Shown here piece by piece: positions 16,404-25,555 of a stretch of 48,295 bases of DNA (position 1 is the first letter of the stretch; each line of letters opens with the position of its first letter). The DNA is from Ignavibacteriota bacterium. Its GTDB lineage: Bacteria; Bacteroidota; Ignavibacteria; Palsa-1295. The stretch is from positions 1 through 48,295 of the forward strand of contig PLYO01000048.1 in NCBI GenBank assembly GCA_003151825.1. Reading direction: 5' to 3'. The notes beneath the pieces are model-generated. The model was not told the DNA's origin, made no database searches, and saw nothing but the letters and a program-made list of their open reading frames with translations. Position numbers and translations under genes: made by a program.

Positions 16404-16446
16404 CATTCGTCCTGTTTCACAGAGTGGCGATGTATTTTGGTTTGAG

Positions 16447-16473
16447 GGGTATTCAATTGAATACCCTTTTTTT
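16447..16473 (+). terminator. Rho-independent terminator after the sigma operon
   Basis: A perfect 20-bp palindrome GGGTATTCAATTGAATACCC (16447-16466) followed by seven T residues. Located between the lipoprotein gene and gcdH. Confidence 0.92.
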
Positions 16474-16499
16474 GTGTTGTATGATTTTCGCAATTTACT

Positions 16500-17672
16500 A
16501 TGCTTGTTGATTATTACGACATCGAATCGCTCTTGACCGAAGACCAGCGGATGGTTCGGGACACTGTTCGCTCTTTCGTGGAAACGGAAGTGCTGCCCAT
16601 CATCGAGTCGCACAATCAGGCGATGACGTTCCCGATGGAGCTAATTCCTAAAATCGGTGCGCTCGGTTTGCTCGGCTCGACCTTGCCGGAAAAATACGGC
16701 TGTGCCGGACTCGACAGTATCGCCTACGGCCTTATTATGCAGGAGTTAGAGCGCGGCGATTCGGCTATCAGGTCGTTCGCCAGCGTTCAAGGTGCGCTCG
16801 CAATGTACCCGATATTTGCGTTCGGCTCCGAGGAGCAGCGGATGAAATGGCTGCCGAAACTCGCAACGGGCGAGGCCATCGGATGCTTCGGATTGACGGA
16901 ACCGGATTTCGGTTCGAATCCCGGTGGGATGGTTACGAAAGCCAAATCGGTAAGCGGCGGATTTGTGCTGAATGGCGCGAAAATGTGGATCACGAATGGG
17001 ACGATTGCAGATGTCGCAGTAGTATGGGCCAAGCTCGATGGCGACGAGTCGAAAAGCGTCAGAGGCTTTCTCGTTGAGCGAGGGATGAAAGGCTTTACCG
17101 CGCCGGAAATGAAAGGAAAATATTCGTTACGTGCCAGCGTGACGAGTGAGCTTGTTTTTCAGGATGTCGAACTTCCAAAAGAGAATTTACTTCCCGACGT
17201 TAAAGGACTGAAAGGGCCACTTAGCTGCCTGACGCAAGCGCGATATGGAATTTCCTGGGGCGCGATCGGCGCGGCGATGGCCTGTTATGAAAGCTCGGTG
17301 AATTACGCAAAGAGCCGCATGCAATTTGGCAAACCTATTGGTGGATTCCAACTCGTGCAGGCAAAACTCGTCGAGATGTTGACTGAAATAACGAAGGCGC
17401 AGTTGTTGGCATATCGTCTTGGTACGCTCAAGAATGAAGGCAAGATGAGACCGGAGCAAGTCTCTCTTGCTAAACGTAATAATGTTCAAATGGCGCTTGA
17501 AATAGCGCGGTCGGCCCGCGATCTTCACGGCGCGAACGGCATCCTTGGAGAGTATCCGATCATGCGCCACAGCATGAACTTGGAATCGGTCAATACTTAC
17601 GAAGGGACGCATGATATTCATACGCTGGTGCTTGGGCAGGATATTACGGGGATAGCGGCTTATGGAGGATAG
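16500..17672 (+). CDS. gcdH: Glutaryl-CoA dehydrogenase
   Basis: 390-residue flavoprotein of the acyl-CoA dehydrogenase family. Features that single out glutaryl-CoA dehydrogenase are IRSFASVQGALAM with the substrate-carboxylate Arg (R91), CFGLTEPDFGSNPGGM, QARYGISWGAIGAAMAC, and the catalytic base in NTYEGTHDIH (E368). It oxidises and decarboxylates glutaryl-CoA to crotonyl-CoA in lysine, hydroxylysine and tryptophan breakdown, passing electrons to ETF. Residues around GSNPG replace the more common GSDPS but keep the motif. The rest of the pathway is not adjacent. The start ATG lies 27 nt after the terminator with no clear Shine-Dalgarno. Confidence 0.93.
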   Translation: MLVDYYDIESLLTEDQRMVRDTVRSFVETEVLPIIESHNQAMTFPMELIPKIGALGLLGSTLPEKYGCAGLDSIAYGLIMQELERGDSAIRSFASVQGALAMYPIFAFGSEEQRMKWLPKLATGEAIGCFGLTEPDFGSNPGGMVTKAKSVSGGFVLNGAKMWITNGTIADVAVVWAKLDGDESKSVRGFLVERGMKGFTAPEMKGKYSLRASVTSELVFQDVELPKENLLPDVKGLKGPLSCLTQARYGISWGAIGAAMACYESSVNYAKSRMQFGKPIGGFQLVQAKLVEMLTEITKAQLLAYRLGTLKNEGKMRPEQVSLAKRNNVQMALEIARSARDLHGANGILGEYPIMRHSMNLESVNTYEGTHDIHTLVLGQDITGIAAYGG

Positions 17673-17675
17673 ATA

Positions 17676-17936
17676 ATGCCGGAGATTAGCAGGTTTTATG
17701 GGATAATAATTCGAATGTTTTTCGACGATCATTCGCCGCCGCACTTTCATGCTTACTACGGTAAAAACGAAGCAAAATTCAGCATAGAAACTCTTCAATT
17801 ACTTGAGGGACATTTGCCAAAGAATGCAATTAGACTCGTAAAAAGCTGGGCGACAAAACATAAGGTTGAACTAATGAAGAATTGGGAACGAAGCCGCAAG
17901 CCGAGTCCGTTAGATAAAATTGAACCGTTGCAATAA
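17676..17936 (+). CDS. DUF4160 domain protein
   Basis: 86 residues with the family pattern IRMFFDDHSPPHFHAYYG (about 12-29) and a basic C-terminal helix (LVKSWATKHKVELMKNWE). It starts 3 nt after the gcdH stop and is followed at once by a DUF2442 gene. DUF4160-DUF2442 pairs are common, travel between genomes and are suspected toxin-antitoxin-like modules, but no activity is established. Its position directly behind gcdH suggests read-through expression. Confidence 0.88.
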   Translation: MPEISRFYGIIIRMFFDDHSPPHFHAYYGKNEAKFSIETLQLLEGHLPKNAIRLVKSWATKHKVELMKNWERSRKPSPLDKIEPLQ

Positions 17937-17937
17937 A

Positions 17938-18210
17938 ATGATTAAAATTACGAAAGCCGAGCCACTTCCAAAGATGCACGTCCGATTGACGTTCGACGAT
18001 GGCGTCGTCAAGATCATCGACGTGGGTGCCCTCGTCAAGGGTTCAGTATTCGAGCCGTCGTTTCGCGATCCAAGATTCTTCAAAGCAGTAAAACGCTATC
18101 GCGATGGCCGCGGCATCTATTGGCCGAATGAATTCGATCTCTGCCCTGATTCGCTACGGTATCACATGGAGGGTAAGATTGTGAAGCAAGGTCACCTTCA
18201 GCCTTCGTAA
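17938..18210 (+). CDS. DUF2442 domain protein
   Basis: 90 residues starting at ATG 17938, one base after the DUF4160 stop; an upstream in-frame alternative start at 17920 lies inside that gene and is unlikely. Family features: an N-terminal strand pair (ITKAEPLPKMHVRLTFDDGVV), FEPSFRDPRFFKAVK and the tail WPNEFDLCPDSLRYHM (DUF2442 consensus ends in ..dl.pe.L). Probable partner of the DUF4160 protein; which one is the regulator is unknown. Confidence 0.88.
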   Translation: MIKITKAEPLPKMHVRLTFDDGVVKIIDVGALVKGSVFEPSFRDPRFFKAVKRYRDGRGIYWPNEFDLCPDSLRYHMEGKIVKQGHLQPS

Positions 18211-18211
18211 G

Positions 18212-18403
18212 TCAGCTTATGGTAATTCCAAGCAGCGCCTTTTGATTCGCCTCCACCGTCCGCTCCAGATCATCCTCGCTATGCGCCGTTGAAACAAACA
18301 TCGCTTCGAATTGTGACGGCGCGAGATAAATACCTTCATCGAGCATTGCGCGGAAGTATTTGGCGAATGCAATGCGGCGTTCAGCGCCCAACGTGGATTT
18401 CAT
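18212..18403 (-). pseudogene. C-terminal remnant of glutamate-1-semialdehyde aminomutase
   Basis: The minus strand encodes [40 protein letters not shown], which matches the last 60 or so residues of HemL (motif [16 protein letters not shown]). The 370 upstream residues with the PLP lysine are absent. Homology fades near 18400 where the sequence runs into the VOC gene region. Its stop lies next to the DUF2442 stop. It is therefore a leftover after a deletion or rearrangement that brought the VOC genes here. An intact hemL is presumably elsewhere. Confidence 0.75.
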
Positions 18404-18467
18404 CAGCAATAATTGAACTTCTACCCATTCAACTTCCGTTTCCTCACACCTCAACTAACCCCATCCT

Positions 18468-18839
18468 ATGATCACCGGCATCCACACCCTAATTTATTCC
18501 AACGATGCGAAGAAAGACCGCGCATTCTTCCGCGATGTACTCGGCTTCAAAGGCGTCGATGCTGGGGAAGGTTGGCTTATCTTTGCGCTGCCGCCGGCGG
18601 AGCTTGGCGTTCATCCTGCCGATGCCGAAGAATCGCACGAGATGTATCTGATGTGCGATGATGTCGAAAAGACCATTGAAGAATTGAAGGCAAAAGGCAT
18701 ACAATGCAGCGATGTTCACAATGCCGGCTGGGGATTGCTTACCTCAATTACTTTGCCAAGCGGAGGCAAGCTTGGAATGTATCAGCCTCGGCATAAGATG
18801 GCAATAGATGCTCATAGAACAAGATATAGTATACATTAA
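18468..18839 (+). CDS. VOC (glyoxalase/bleomycin resistance) family protein
   Basis: 123 residues with two beta-alpha-beta-beta-beta half-modules: LIYSNDAKKDRAFFRDVLGFKG at the N-terminus and MCDDVEKTIEELKAKGIQ in the second half, ending in LPSGGKLGMYQPRH. Such proteins bind a divalent metal and act as lyases, isomerases, dioxygenases or resistance proteins. The substrate is not predictable. It lies 19 nt ahead of a second VOC gene. ATG 18468 has no clear Shine-Dalgarno and sits where the hemL remnant ends. Confidence 0.85.
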   Translation: MITGIHTLIYSNDAKKDRAFFRDVLGFKGVDAGEGWLIFALPPAELGVHPADAEESHEMYLMCDDVEKTIEELKAKGIQCSDVHNAGWGLLTSITLPSGGKLGMYQPRHKMAIDAHRTRYSIH

Positions 18840-18858
18840 CATTTAGAAGAAAATCATT

Positions 18859-19281
18859 GTGGAACAGAGACTTAGCGTAATTACCTTCGGCGTAAAAAGC
18901 CTTGAAGAATCCCTTAAGTTTTATCGGGATGGGTTAGGATGGGAAGCTCAGACTGAAAATGAAGGCATCGTCTTCTTTCAGCTTAATGGGTTGATATTTG
19001 CGATATTCCCAAAAGAGGAACTGGCGAAAGATGCAATGGTTGATTCCGATGGAAATGGCTTTCCTGGATTTACGGTTGCGTATTGCACTCGAAGCGAGGA
19101 GGATGTGGATGAGATCATGGCAAAAGCCCAAAGCATTGGCGCAAGAATCATGAAGCGAGCTGAAAAAGTGTTTTGGGGTGGTTACTCGAGTTATTTTGCC
19201 GATCCGGACGGGTATCTATGGGAAGTGGCTTTCAATCCATTCTGGAAATTGGATGTAAGTGGGAATGTAAGTTTGCGTTAA
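18859..19281 (+). CDS. VOC family protein
   Basis: 140 residues from a GTG start preceded by AGAAGA. Pattern ITFGVKSLEESLKFYRDGLGW (first module) and a second half with YFADPDGYLWEVAFNP, whose Asp-Pro-x-Gly-x-x-x-Glu ending gives a likely metal ligand Glu, as in the CPSA/FosX-like VOC group. Only distantly similar to the preceding VOC protein, so not a recent tandem duplicate. Followed by a terminator-like hairpin at 19341-19373. Confidence 0.86.
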   Translation: MEQRLSVITFGVKSLEESLKFYRDGLGWEAQTENEGIVFFQLNGLIFAIFPKEELAKDAMVDSDGNGFPGFTVAYCTRSEEDVDEIMAKAQSIGARIMKRAEKVFWGGYSSYFADPDGYLWEVAFNPFWKLDVSGNVSLR

Positions 19282-19340
19282 AATTTGAGCCGCCTGAATC
19301 TTCTTACCATCCTCGTTGTTCCGACAAATGACGTATTTCG

Positions 19341-19373
19341 GCCCGCTTCTGGAACACCGGAGACGGGCTTTTT
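19341..19373 (+). terminator. Terminator-like hairpin upstream of nusA
   Basis: GCCCG (19341-19345) / CGGGC (19364-19368) with an additional imperfect inner stem around AACA, then TTTTT. It separates the VOC genes from the nusA operon. The 203-nt gap before nusA holds no rimP-like gene. Confidence 0.6.
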
Positions 19374-19484
19374 AATTAGGAATTTACGCTGAAAACGCCA
19401 ATTTGGAATTTGTATGGCATTCCGGTGTTAGAGGCGCGGGAAATTACATTCTCCAAAAATTGATCATTAACGGTTAACTGACTT

Positions 19485-20912
19485 TTGAATCCACTCATTG
19501 TAGAATCCTTCGCGGACATGGTCCGCGAAAAAGGTATCGATCGGGACATTCTTATGTCCGTGATCGAGGAGACCTTCGCCATGATGATCCGTAAGAAATA
19601 CGGCATGGACGCGAAGTTCGACCTCGTCATGAACATGGACAAGGGTGACATCGAAATCTATCTTGAAAAAACGGTGGTGGAAAAAGTGGAAAACACCGCG
19701 ATCGAGATTACGCCTGCCGAAGCGCTCCAAAAATCTGGCGAAGCACTCGATCCGGGCGACGAATACGTCGAGATTATCAACATGGGGAAAGATTTTGGCC
19801 GGCGGCTGATCGTTACGGCCAAACAAAACCTGAATCAGCGCATTCGCGACATCGAAAAGGATAATCTATTCAATGAGTATTCCCAGCTTATTGGCGAAAT
19901 TATCGTAGGAGAAGTGTATCAGATTCGTCAGGGCGATCTTTTCGTGATTCATAATCGGCGCGAGTTGCTGCTCCCGAAAATGGAGCAGATTCAGCGCGAA
20001 CGCTGGCGCAAAGGCGATAACATTCGCGCGATTGTGAAGGACGTTCGGCGCGGCGGCCCGACGGCGACGCCCGTAGTCATTCTTTCTCGTACCGATCCAA
20101 GATTCCTCGAGCGATTGATGGAAATTGAAATTCCGGAAATTTACGATGGAATCATCCTTATCAAAGGAGTGGCACGTGAGCCGGGTGAGCGGGCGAAAGT
20201 GGCTGTCGAAACGACGGACGACCGCGTCGATCCTGTTGGCGCGTGCGTAGGGATGAAAGGCGTGCGCATTCATTCGATTGTGCGCGAACTGGCCAACGAG
20301 AATATCGATATTATTCCGTGGTCGCCGGACCCAGTTCAATTTTTAGGTCGTGCGCTTTCGCCGGCGAAGCTGATCGAAGTAGAATTAAACGAAGAGGCAA
20401 AGACCGCGACGGTGCTCGTGAGCGACGATCAGGTATCGCTTGCCATTGGCAAGCAAGGGCAGAACGTTCGGCTTGCGTCGAAGCTTACTGGCTATCAGAT
20501 CAATCTTGTCAAGGAGGCGCGTGATGAGGAAGATATTGAACTCATCGACTTCCGCGATGAGATCGGAGCTGAACTATACAGCGAGCTTATCCGCGCGCGC
20601 ATCGATACCGCGAAGGAGTTTCTCGCCGCGCCGCGCGAGACGCTCTTGCGTATTCCCGGCATGACGCCACAGCGTTTAGAGGATATACGCCGAATTCTGG
20701 AACGGGAATTCGCGCAGGCGGATGAACTGCTTGAAAGTTCAGCCGAGAAAGCCGGCGTTTCGCTGACGACCCTGCGTTCCGGCCAAACGGCCGATCGTAG
20801 TGAGGGCACGGAAGGCGATGATATAGTGCAAGAAATGGAATCAACCACGGACGGTCAGGCCGCCACTGAGGCGGCGGACGCAACCGTAGAAGAAAGTGTG
20901 AACAATGGATAA
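19485..20912 (+). CDS. nusA: Transcription termination/antitermination factor NusA
   Basis: 475 residues. N-terminal RNA-polymerase-binding domain (LIVESFADMVREKGIDRDIL...), S1 domain near 135-200 (GEIIVGEVYQIRQGDLFVI), KH1/KH2 (DPVGACVGMKGVRIHSIVRE; VSLAIGKQGQNVRLASKLTG), and a helix-hairpin-helix region (LLRIPGMTPQRLEDIRRIL, about 385-405). A short acidic Ser/Thr/Glu tail replaces the proteobacterial repeats. The start must be TTG 19485: an in-frame stop lies at 19479-19481 and the next codons match the conserved N-terminus. A weak start may limit its expression. rimP, normally upstream in many genomes, is missing here; infB follows after 242 nt. Confidence 0.96.
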   Translation: MNPLIVESFADMVREKGIDRDILMSVIEETFAMMIRKKYGMDAKFDLVMNMDKGDIEIYLEKTVVEKVENTAIEITPAEALQKSGEALDPGDEYVEIINMGKDFGRRLIVTAKQNLNQRIRDIEKDNLFNEYSQLIGEIIVGEVYQIRQGDLFVIHNRRELLLPKMEQIQRERWRKGDNIRAIVKDVRRGGPTATPVVILSRTDPRFLERLMEIEIPEIYDGIILIKGVAREPGERAKVAVETTDDRVDPVGACVGMKGVRIHSIVRELANENIDIIPWSPDPVQFLGRALSPAKLIEVELNEEAKTATVLVSDDQVSLAIGKQGQNVRLASKLTGYQINLVKEARDEEDIELIDFRDEIGAELYSELIRARIDTAKEFLAAPRETLLRIPGMTPQRLEDIRRILEREFAQADELLESSAEKAGVSLTTLRSGQTADRSEGTEGDDIVQEMESTTDGQAATEAADATVEESVNNG

Positions 20913-20969
20913 GACAGTACGCAGATGATCCGGCATCGAAATCGCCGGTCAGTCGCGGGGCTATTAGCG

Positions 20970-21130
20970 GGTGGTATGCCATTAAAGGATGGCACTCCGA
21001 GACCGCGTGGCTTATTCGCATCGGTCGAGATGAGTTAGCTCATTCCTGAGGGCAAAAACTGCCCGCGATGAATGGCTAACGTCCTCGGCCATTCATCGCA
21101 GAGCGCGATATACGCTTGTGTGCGTAAATT
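20970..21130 (+). promoter_or_regulatory. Hairpin-rich nusA-infB spacer, candidate structured leader of infB
   Basis: Consecutive complementary pairs: TGCCA/TGGCA (20977-20981, 20990-20994), GACCG/CGGTC (21001-21005, 21022-21026), ATGAG/CTCAT (21030-21034, 21039-21043), GGGCA/TGCCC (21050-21054, 21060-21064), and a perfect 12-bp stem GCGATGAATGGC / GCCATTCATCGC (21065-21076, 21088-21099). No reading frame explains the stretch. CGCTTGTGTGCGTAAA (21113-21128) is shared with the ferredoxin leader. It could be a cis-regulatory RNA, a processing site or a decayed repeat. Confidence 0.4.
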
Positions 21131-21154
21131 CGTGCTTTGCTCGACAGGAGAGTA

Positions 21155-23917
21155 ATGACAGAAACTGGAACACCGACTACCCCGACAGGGGCTTCCCTTG
21201 AAGGGCCGAAAAAAGTAACGGTTCGAACGCTTGCGACCGAGATTAACGTCTCGCACGATACGCTGATCGAATTCCTCCAAAAAAAGGGATTCACTTCGGT
21301 GAAGTCGATCATGTCGAAGATCGAGCCGGAAGCGCTCGATGCCGTCATGAAGCAATTCGGCAAAGAGAAGGACGTTGCCCAAAAGCGCCAGAAAAAAGTT
21401 GCCGCCTTCAAAGAAAAGCGCGCGAAAACTCAGGAGGAATTCGATCATGTGGAACATCGCGCTCCCGAGCACCCAGCGAAAGAAGAGCATCCGGTCGAAG
21501 TCGCAGCTCCTGTTGCGCCCGTCGTTCAGCCTGTTGCTTCTAAGCCGGATACCGTGGTTTCGGAGCCTGACCATAGTGGCGTTTCCGTTACCCCAAGTGA
21601 ATTCGAGTCTCCAGCCGCTGCAGCGGAGGAGGTTGCAACGCCAGCTTCGGAAGCTTCCGAGCGTGTGCCTCATCCGGAACTAATCGCGGAAACTCCTGCC
21701 TCCGAAAGTGAACGGGAGCCGAAACATGGCCTGCGGCGAAAAGTCAAGCGGAAAACCGTTATTGCGACGGGTGAACCGGTCGATTTCCGTGTTGCGCTGC
21801 CGGGGCTGAAGATCAAAGGCAAGATTGATCTTGCCCCACTGTCCGCGCCGACCGACGCTGGCCCGCGAGGCGGAGGCAAACTTCGCACCCGAATTCAGGG
21901 TCTCGTAGCAAAGCACGAGCGCGGCGCAAAGCCCAAGGAAGGCGAGCTGGAACTTAAGCCACGTCGCGGAAAAGACAAGAATGTCGATGTGCGCGATGTA
22001 AAAGACGCTGTTCGCCGCACACTGGCCGGGATCGAGGAGACGAGTACCACGTCACGGCGTGCGAAAGCACGGCGGCTCAGGCGTAGCGAGCGAGCGGAAG
22101 AAACCGAGCGCCGCTCAGCGGAGGCCACGGAGCGCGAACGTGTCATCATTCGCGCCACGGAATTTCTCACCGCGAACGAACTCGCCAATTTGATGAATGT
22201 CTCGGTTGGTGAAGTTATATCAAAGTGTATCGCGCTTGGGCTCATGGTCTCGATCAATCAGAGGCTTGAAAAAGATACTATCACGCTTGTTGCGGACGAA
22301 TTTGGATTTGCTGTCGAATTCTTGGAAGAATTCACGACGGAAATACTCCAGGATGTGCCCGATGACGAAGCGACGCTGAAACCTCGCGCGCCTGTTGTGA
22401 CTATCATGGGACACGTCGATCATGGCAAAACTTCACTGCTCGACTATATTCGGAAAACCAATGTCGTGGCGGGAGAATCGGGCGGCATCACGCAGCATAT
22501 TGGCGCTTATGAAGTGACGGCACCGGGCCGACGGCCCATCACATTTCTGGATACACCGGGCCACGAGGCATTCACGGCCATGCGCGCGCGCGGCGCGCAG
22601 GTAACAGATATTGCCGTTGTTGTCATCGCGGCGGATGACAGCGTCATGCCGCAGACCTGGGAAGCCATCGCGCACGCGCAGGCCGCGAGTGTGCCGATTA
22701 TCTTTGCACTGAACAAAATTGACCGTCCCGAAGCGAATGCCGACCGCTTACGCCAGCAACTTGCCGATAGAAATATCCTGGTAGAAGACTGGGGTGGGAA
22801 ATATGGCGCCGTGGAAGTTTCCGCGAAGACCGGCAAGAATATAGATGGCTTGCTCGATCGCATCGCGCTCGAAGCAGAGATTCTCGACTTAAAAGCCAAT
22901 CCCGATCGCGGCGCGCGTGGCGTGATTATCGAAGCGGAAGTCGATCGTGGGCGCGGCATTCAGGCGACGGTGCTCGTGCAAAAAGGCACGCTGCGCCTTG
23001 GAGATCCATTTCTCGCGGGCGTTTATTCGGGCCGCGTGCGAGCTATGTTCGATGAGCGTGGAAACAAAGTGGAAGTCGCCGGGCCAGCCGCGCCCGTGCA
23101 AATTTTGGGATTCGATGGCATACCCGCCGCCGGCGATCAGTTTATCGTGCTCGCATCGGACTCCGAAGCAAAGGGCATTTCGTCTCGCCGTCAGCAATTA
23201 AAACGTGAGCAGGACTTCAAACAGATACGCTTCATCACGCTCGATGAAATCAGCGCGCAGATCAAACAGGGCGGCGTACAGCATCTCCGGCTTATTTTGA
23301 AGGGCGATGTCGATGGCTCGGTCGAGGCCTTGGCCGATTCGCTGCTCCGGCTTTCGACAGAGGAAGTCAAAGTCGAAATGGTTCACCGTGCCGTCGGAGC
23401 GATTACGGAAAACGACGTCCAGCTTGCAGCGGCTTCGGGTGCTATCGTGCTTGGTTTTCATGTGCATCCAAATTTAGCGGCGCGGAAATTAGCCGCGAGC
23501 GAGCATGTCGAAGTTCGGCTCTACAGCGTCATCTACGATTGCATTAACGAAGTCCGCGACGCGCTCGAAGGCTTGCTTGCGCCGGAAGAAAAAGAAGAAG
23601 TTACGGCCACCGTCGAAGTGCGCGACATCTTCAAGGTTCCCAAAGCGGGCACCATTGCAGGAAGTTATGTCGTCGATGGAAAAATTGCGCGAAATAACAA
23701 AGTGCGGCTTCTGCGCAATGGCATCGAGGTGTATTCCGGCGGCATTTCGTCGCTAAGGCGGTTTAAGGACGATGTCCGCGATGTGGATTCCGGCTACGAA
23801 TGCGGCATCGGACTCGAAAACTTCAACGACGTGAAGGCCGGCGATGTCATCGAGGCCTTCAAGATTGTGGAAATTAAGCGGAAGCTTGGGGCTGCGGCAG
23901 CAGCAGCTGTTCGGTAG
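21155..23917 (+). CDS. infB: Translation initiation factor IF-2
   Basis: 920 residues; ATG 21155 is preceded by AGGAGAG, so a TTG at 21137 is rejected. N-terminal IF2-N domain ([20 protein letters not shown]), a charged low-complexity segment (about 90-320), a second IF2-N-like block ([19 protein letters not shown]), then the GTPase: G1 GHVDHGKTS (about 418-426), switch [10 protein letters not shown]3 DTPGHEAF, G4 NKID, G5 SAKTG. Domains II-IV follow to the C-terminus, which binds initiator fMet-tRNA ([21 protein letters not shown]). Complete and typical in length. Co-oriented with nusA. Confidence 0.97.
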   Translation: MTETGTPTTPTGASLEGPKKVTVRTLATEINVSHDTLIEFLQKKGFTSVKSIMSKIEPEALDAVMKQFGKEKDVAQKRQKKVAAFKEKRAKTQEEFDHVEHRAPEHPAKEEHPVEVAAPVAPVVQPVASKPDTVVSEPDHSGVSVTPSEFESPAAAAEEVATPASEASERVPHPELIAETPASESEREPKHGLRRKVKRKTVIATGEPVDFRVALPGLKIKGKIDLAPLSAPTDAGPRGGGKLRTRIQGLVAKHERGAKPKEGELELKPRRGKDKNVDVRDVKDAVRRTLAGIEETSTTSRRAKARRLRRSERAEETERRSAEATERERVIIRATEFLTANELANLMNVSVGEVISKCIALGLMVSINQRLEKDTITLVADEFGFAVEFLEEFTTEILQDVPDDEATLKPRAPVVTIMGHVDHGKTSLLDYIRKTNVVAGESGGITQHIGAYEVTAPGRRPITFLDTPGHEAFTAMRARGAQVTDIAVVVIAADDSVMPQTWEAIAHAQAASVPIIFALNKIDRPEANADRLRQQLADRNILVEDWGGKYGAVEVSAKTGKNIDGLLDRIALEAEILDLKANPDRGARGVIIEAEVDRGRGIQATVLVQKGTLRLGDPFLAGVYSGRVRAMFDERGNKVEVAGPAAPVQILGFDGIPAAGDQFIVLASDSEAKGISSRRQQLKREQDFKQIRFITLDEISAQIKQGGVQHLRLILKGDVDGSVEALADSLLRLSTEEVKVEMVHRAVGAITENDVQLAAASGAIVLGFHVHPNLAARKLAASEHVEVRLYSVIYDCINEVRDALEGLLAPEEKEEVTATVEVRDIFKVPKAGTIAGSYVVDGKIARNNKVRLLRNGIEVYSGGISSLRRFKDDVRDVDSGYECGIGLENFNDVKAGDVIEAFKIVEIKRKLGAAAAAAVR

Positions 23918-23937
23918 TGAATTCCACAAATACATAA

Positions 23938-24189
23938 ATGGAGAAGCACGATTACCGCGATTCGTTGCAAGCCCTCTTCAATGAGCTGCGCCGCGAGCAG
24001 GGTACCACACTTTTCCAAATCGCATCGAAAACAGAAATGAGCGAGCAAATCCTCACGGGTGTGCTCCGCAAGGAGCGCAATTTATCGGCGCAGTCCCTCC
24101 AGCGGCTGCTCGTCCGCTTAGGTTATGAGATGCAATTCGAGAAGATTACTTCTCCAGCATCTTCGCCATCGGCTCCCAATAAAAGTTAA
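23938..24189 (+). CDS. Small helix-turn-helix-like protein
   Basis: 83 residues, 20 nt after infB. Central part TTLFQIASKTEMSEQILTGVLRKERNLSAQSLQRLLVRLG reads like an XRE-type HTH (helix, turn, recognition helix ending in LxxLLxxLG), followed by a Ser/Pro-rich tail. It may be a short DNA-binding regulator. No partner gene is adjacent. The ribosome-binding site is weak (ACATAA). Similarity judged by eye only. Confidence 0.6.
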   Translation: MEKHDYRDSLQALFNELRREQGTTLFQIASKTEMSEQILTGVLRKERNLSAQSLQRLLVRLGYEMQFEKITSPASSPSAPNKS

Positions 24190-24259
24190 TCTAAGATAGA
24201 AATTATGCGAAATCTTCTTCTTGTGAACATTGCGAAGGTTTGCGTGGTTGAGGATGCGA

Positions 24260-24312
24260 TTCTTCGCTGCGCAACATTTCGCTTCGCTCCATGTTGCTAT
24301 GCTCAGAATGAC
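24260..24312. repeat. Interrupted palindromic repeat (GATTCTTCGCT...CTCAGAATGAC)
   Basis: The outer halves GATTCTTCGCT and CTATGCTCAGAATGAC look like one dispersed repeat split by a GC-containing insert whose ends GCAACAT (24271-24277) and ATGTTGC (24291-24297) pair. Part of the 146-nt gap between the HTH gene and the ABC ATPase gene; nothing else is seen in it. Confidence 0.5.
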
Positions 24313-24335
24313 TTACATTTTTAGCAGCACTTCTC

Positions 24336-25436
24336 ATGGCCCATGTCGAACTTCGCAATCTCGAAAAACGCTACGATAACGACGCCCATGCCGTCAAGGG
24401 TGTGACGCTATCGGCGCGGGATGGCGAGTTCGTTGTGCTCGTCGGGCCATCGGGCTGCGGAAAGACGACGACGCTCCGCATGGTCGCGGGCTTGGAAGAG
24501 ATTACCTCCGGCGATCTCTTCATCGATGGCGAGCGCATGAACGACCGCGAGCCGAAAGACCGCGATGTGGCGATGGTCTTTCAAAATTACGCGCTCTATC
24601 CGCACATGACCGTCTTCGAGAACATGGCCTTCCCGCTCAAGATGCGAAAGGTTCCGAAGGCGCAAATCAAAATACAAGTGGAAGATGCGGCAAAGCTGCT
24701 CGGAATGGACAAGCATTTAAAAAAGAAGCCAAAGGAACTATCCGGCGGCGAACGCCAGCGTGTAGCCGTGGGGCGCGCCATTGTGCGAAAACCGAAAGTA
24801 TTTCTGTTCGACGAACCTCTCTCGAATCTCGATGCCGCGCTCCGCACGCAAATGCGCGCGGAACTTAAACGCTTGCAGCGCAGTCTCGGAGCGACGATGC
24901 TCTACGTTACCCACGATCAGGTCGAGGCCATGACCATGGGCGATAAGATCGCCGTGATGAATAAAGGCGAGCTTGAACAATTCGGAACGCCGTCGGAAAT
25001 TTACGAGCGTCCGGCAACCGTATTTGTCGCGCGCTTTCTCGGCTCGCCGGCAATGAACGTGCTCCCGGGAGGAATTATCCATGAGCCCGGCGAGTCTTAT
25101 TTCGTCTCGGATATGTTGAAGATAAAACTCAACGGCCATTTCGAGGCTGGAAATGTTCACTTAGGTATTCGCCCAGAAGCCATTGTTTTGGAATGGGAAT
25201 CTAAGGGCACGGACTCTATATCAGGTAAGTTAATTCTAATCGAACCGATTGGAAGCGTGACGCATTATTATATCGAGTGCGAGGATGCTTTTGGCGGGAC
25301 GTTCGTAGCGAGCGTTCCGCACGGTCCGGTGACTTTGGCCGGTGCAACGCTTTCACTCGGAGACTCCGTTACGTTTCGAATCCCGAGTGAATCGATCCAT
25401 CTGTTCGATCGCCAATCTGGAAAAAGAATGGATTAA
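24336..25436 (+). CDS. Sugar-type ABC transporter ATP-binding protein (MalK/UgpC family)
   Basis: 366 residues. Walker [10 protein letters not shown] (about 38-46), Q-loop [13 protein letters not shown], signature [14 protein letters not shown], Walker [16 protein letters not shown]-loop [16 protein letters not shown]-terminal TOBE/OB-fold regulatory domain follows ([12 protein letters not shown]...[13 protein letters not shown]). Members power uptake of maltose, glycerol-3-phosphate or other carbohydrates and one such ATPase often serves several permeases. No permease or binding protein lies next to it, so sharing with transporters elsewhere is likely. Confidence 0.92.
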   Translation: MAHVELRNLEKRYDNDAHAVKGVTLSARDGEFVVLVGPSGCGKTTTLRMVAGLEEITSGDLFIDGERMNDREPKDRDVAMVFQNYALYPHMTVFENMAFPLKMRKVPKAQIKIQVEDAAKLLGMDKHLKKKPKELSGGERQRVAVGRAIVRKPKVFLFDEPLSNLDAALRTQMRAELKRLQRSLGATMLYVTHDQVEAMTMGDKIAVMNKGELEQFGTPSEIYERPATVFVARFLGSPAMNVLPGGIIHEPGESYFVSDMLKIKLNGHFEAGNVHLGIRPEAIVLEWESKGTDSISGKLILIEPIGSVTHYYIECEDAFGGTFVASVPHGPVTLAGATLSLGDSVTFRIPSESIHLFDRQSGKRMD

Positions 25437-25555
25437 TTCTTGACATGAAATGTTGTCTATCTGTTCAAGGATTGTTTACTCTCCTCGACAATTATAGAGA
25501 CTAACAATAATCATACTAATCATTCAAATCACAAAAATCATAGTTCGAACAATTT

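Noticed and set aside
18468-19281. Tandem duplication of VOC genes
   Set aside because: The two proteins share only the general fold pattern and differ in metal-site ending and length.
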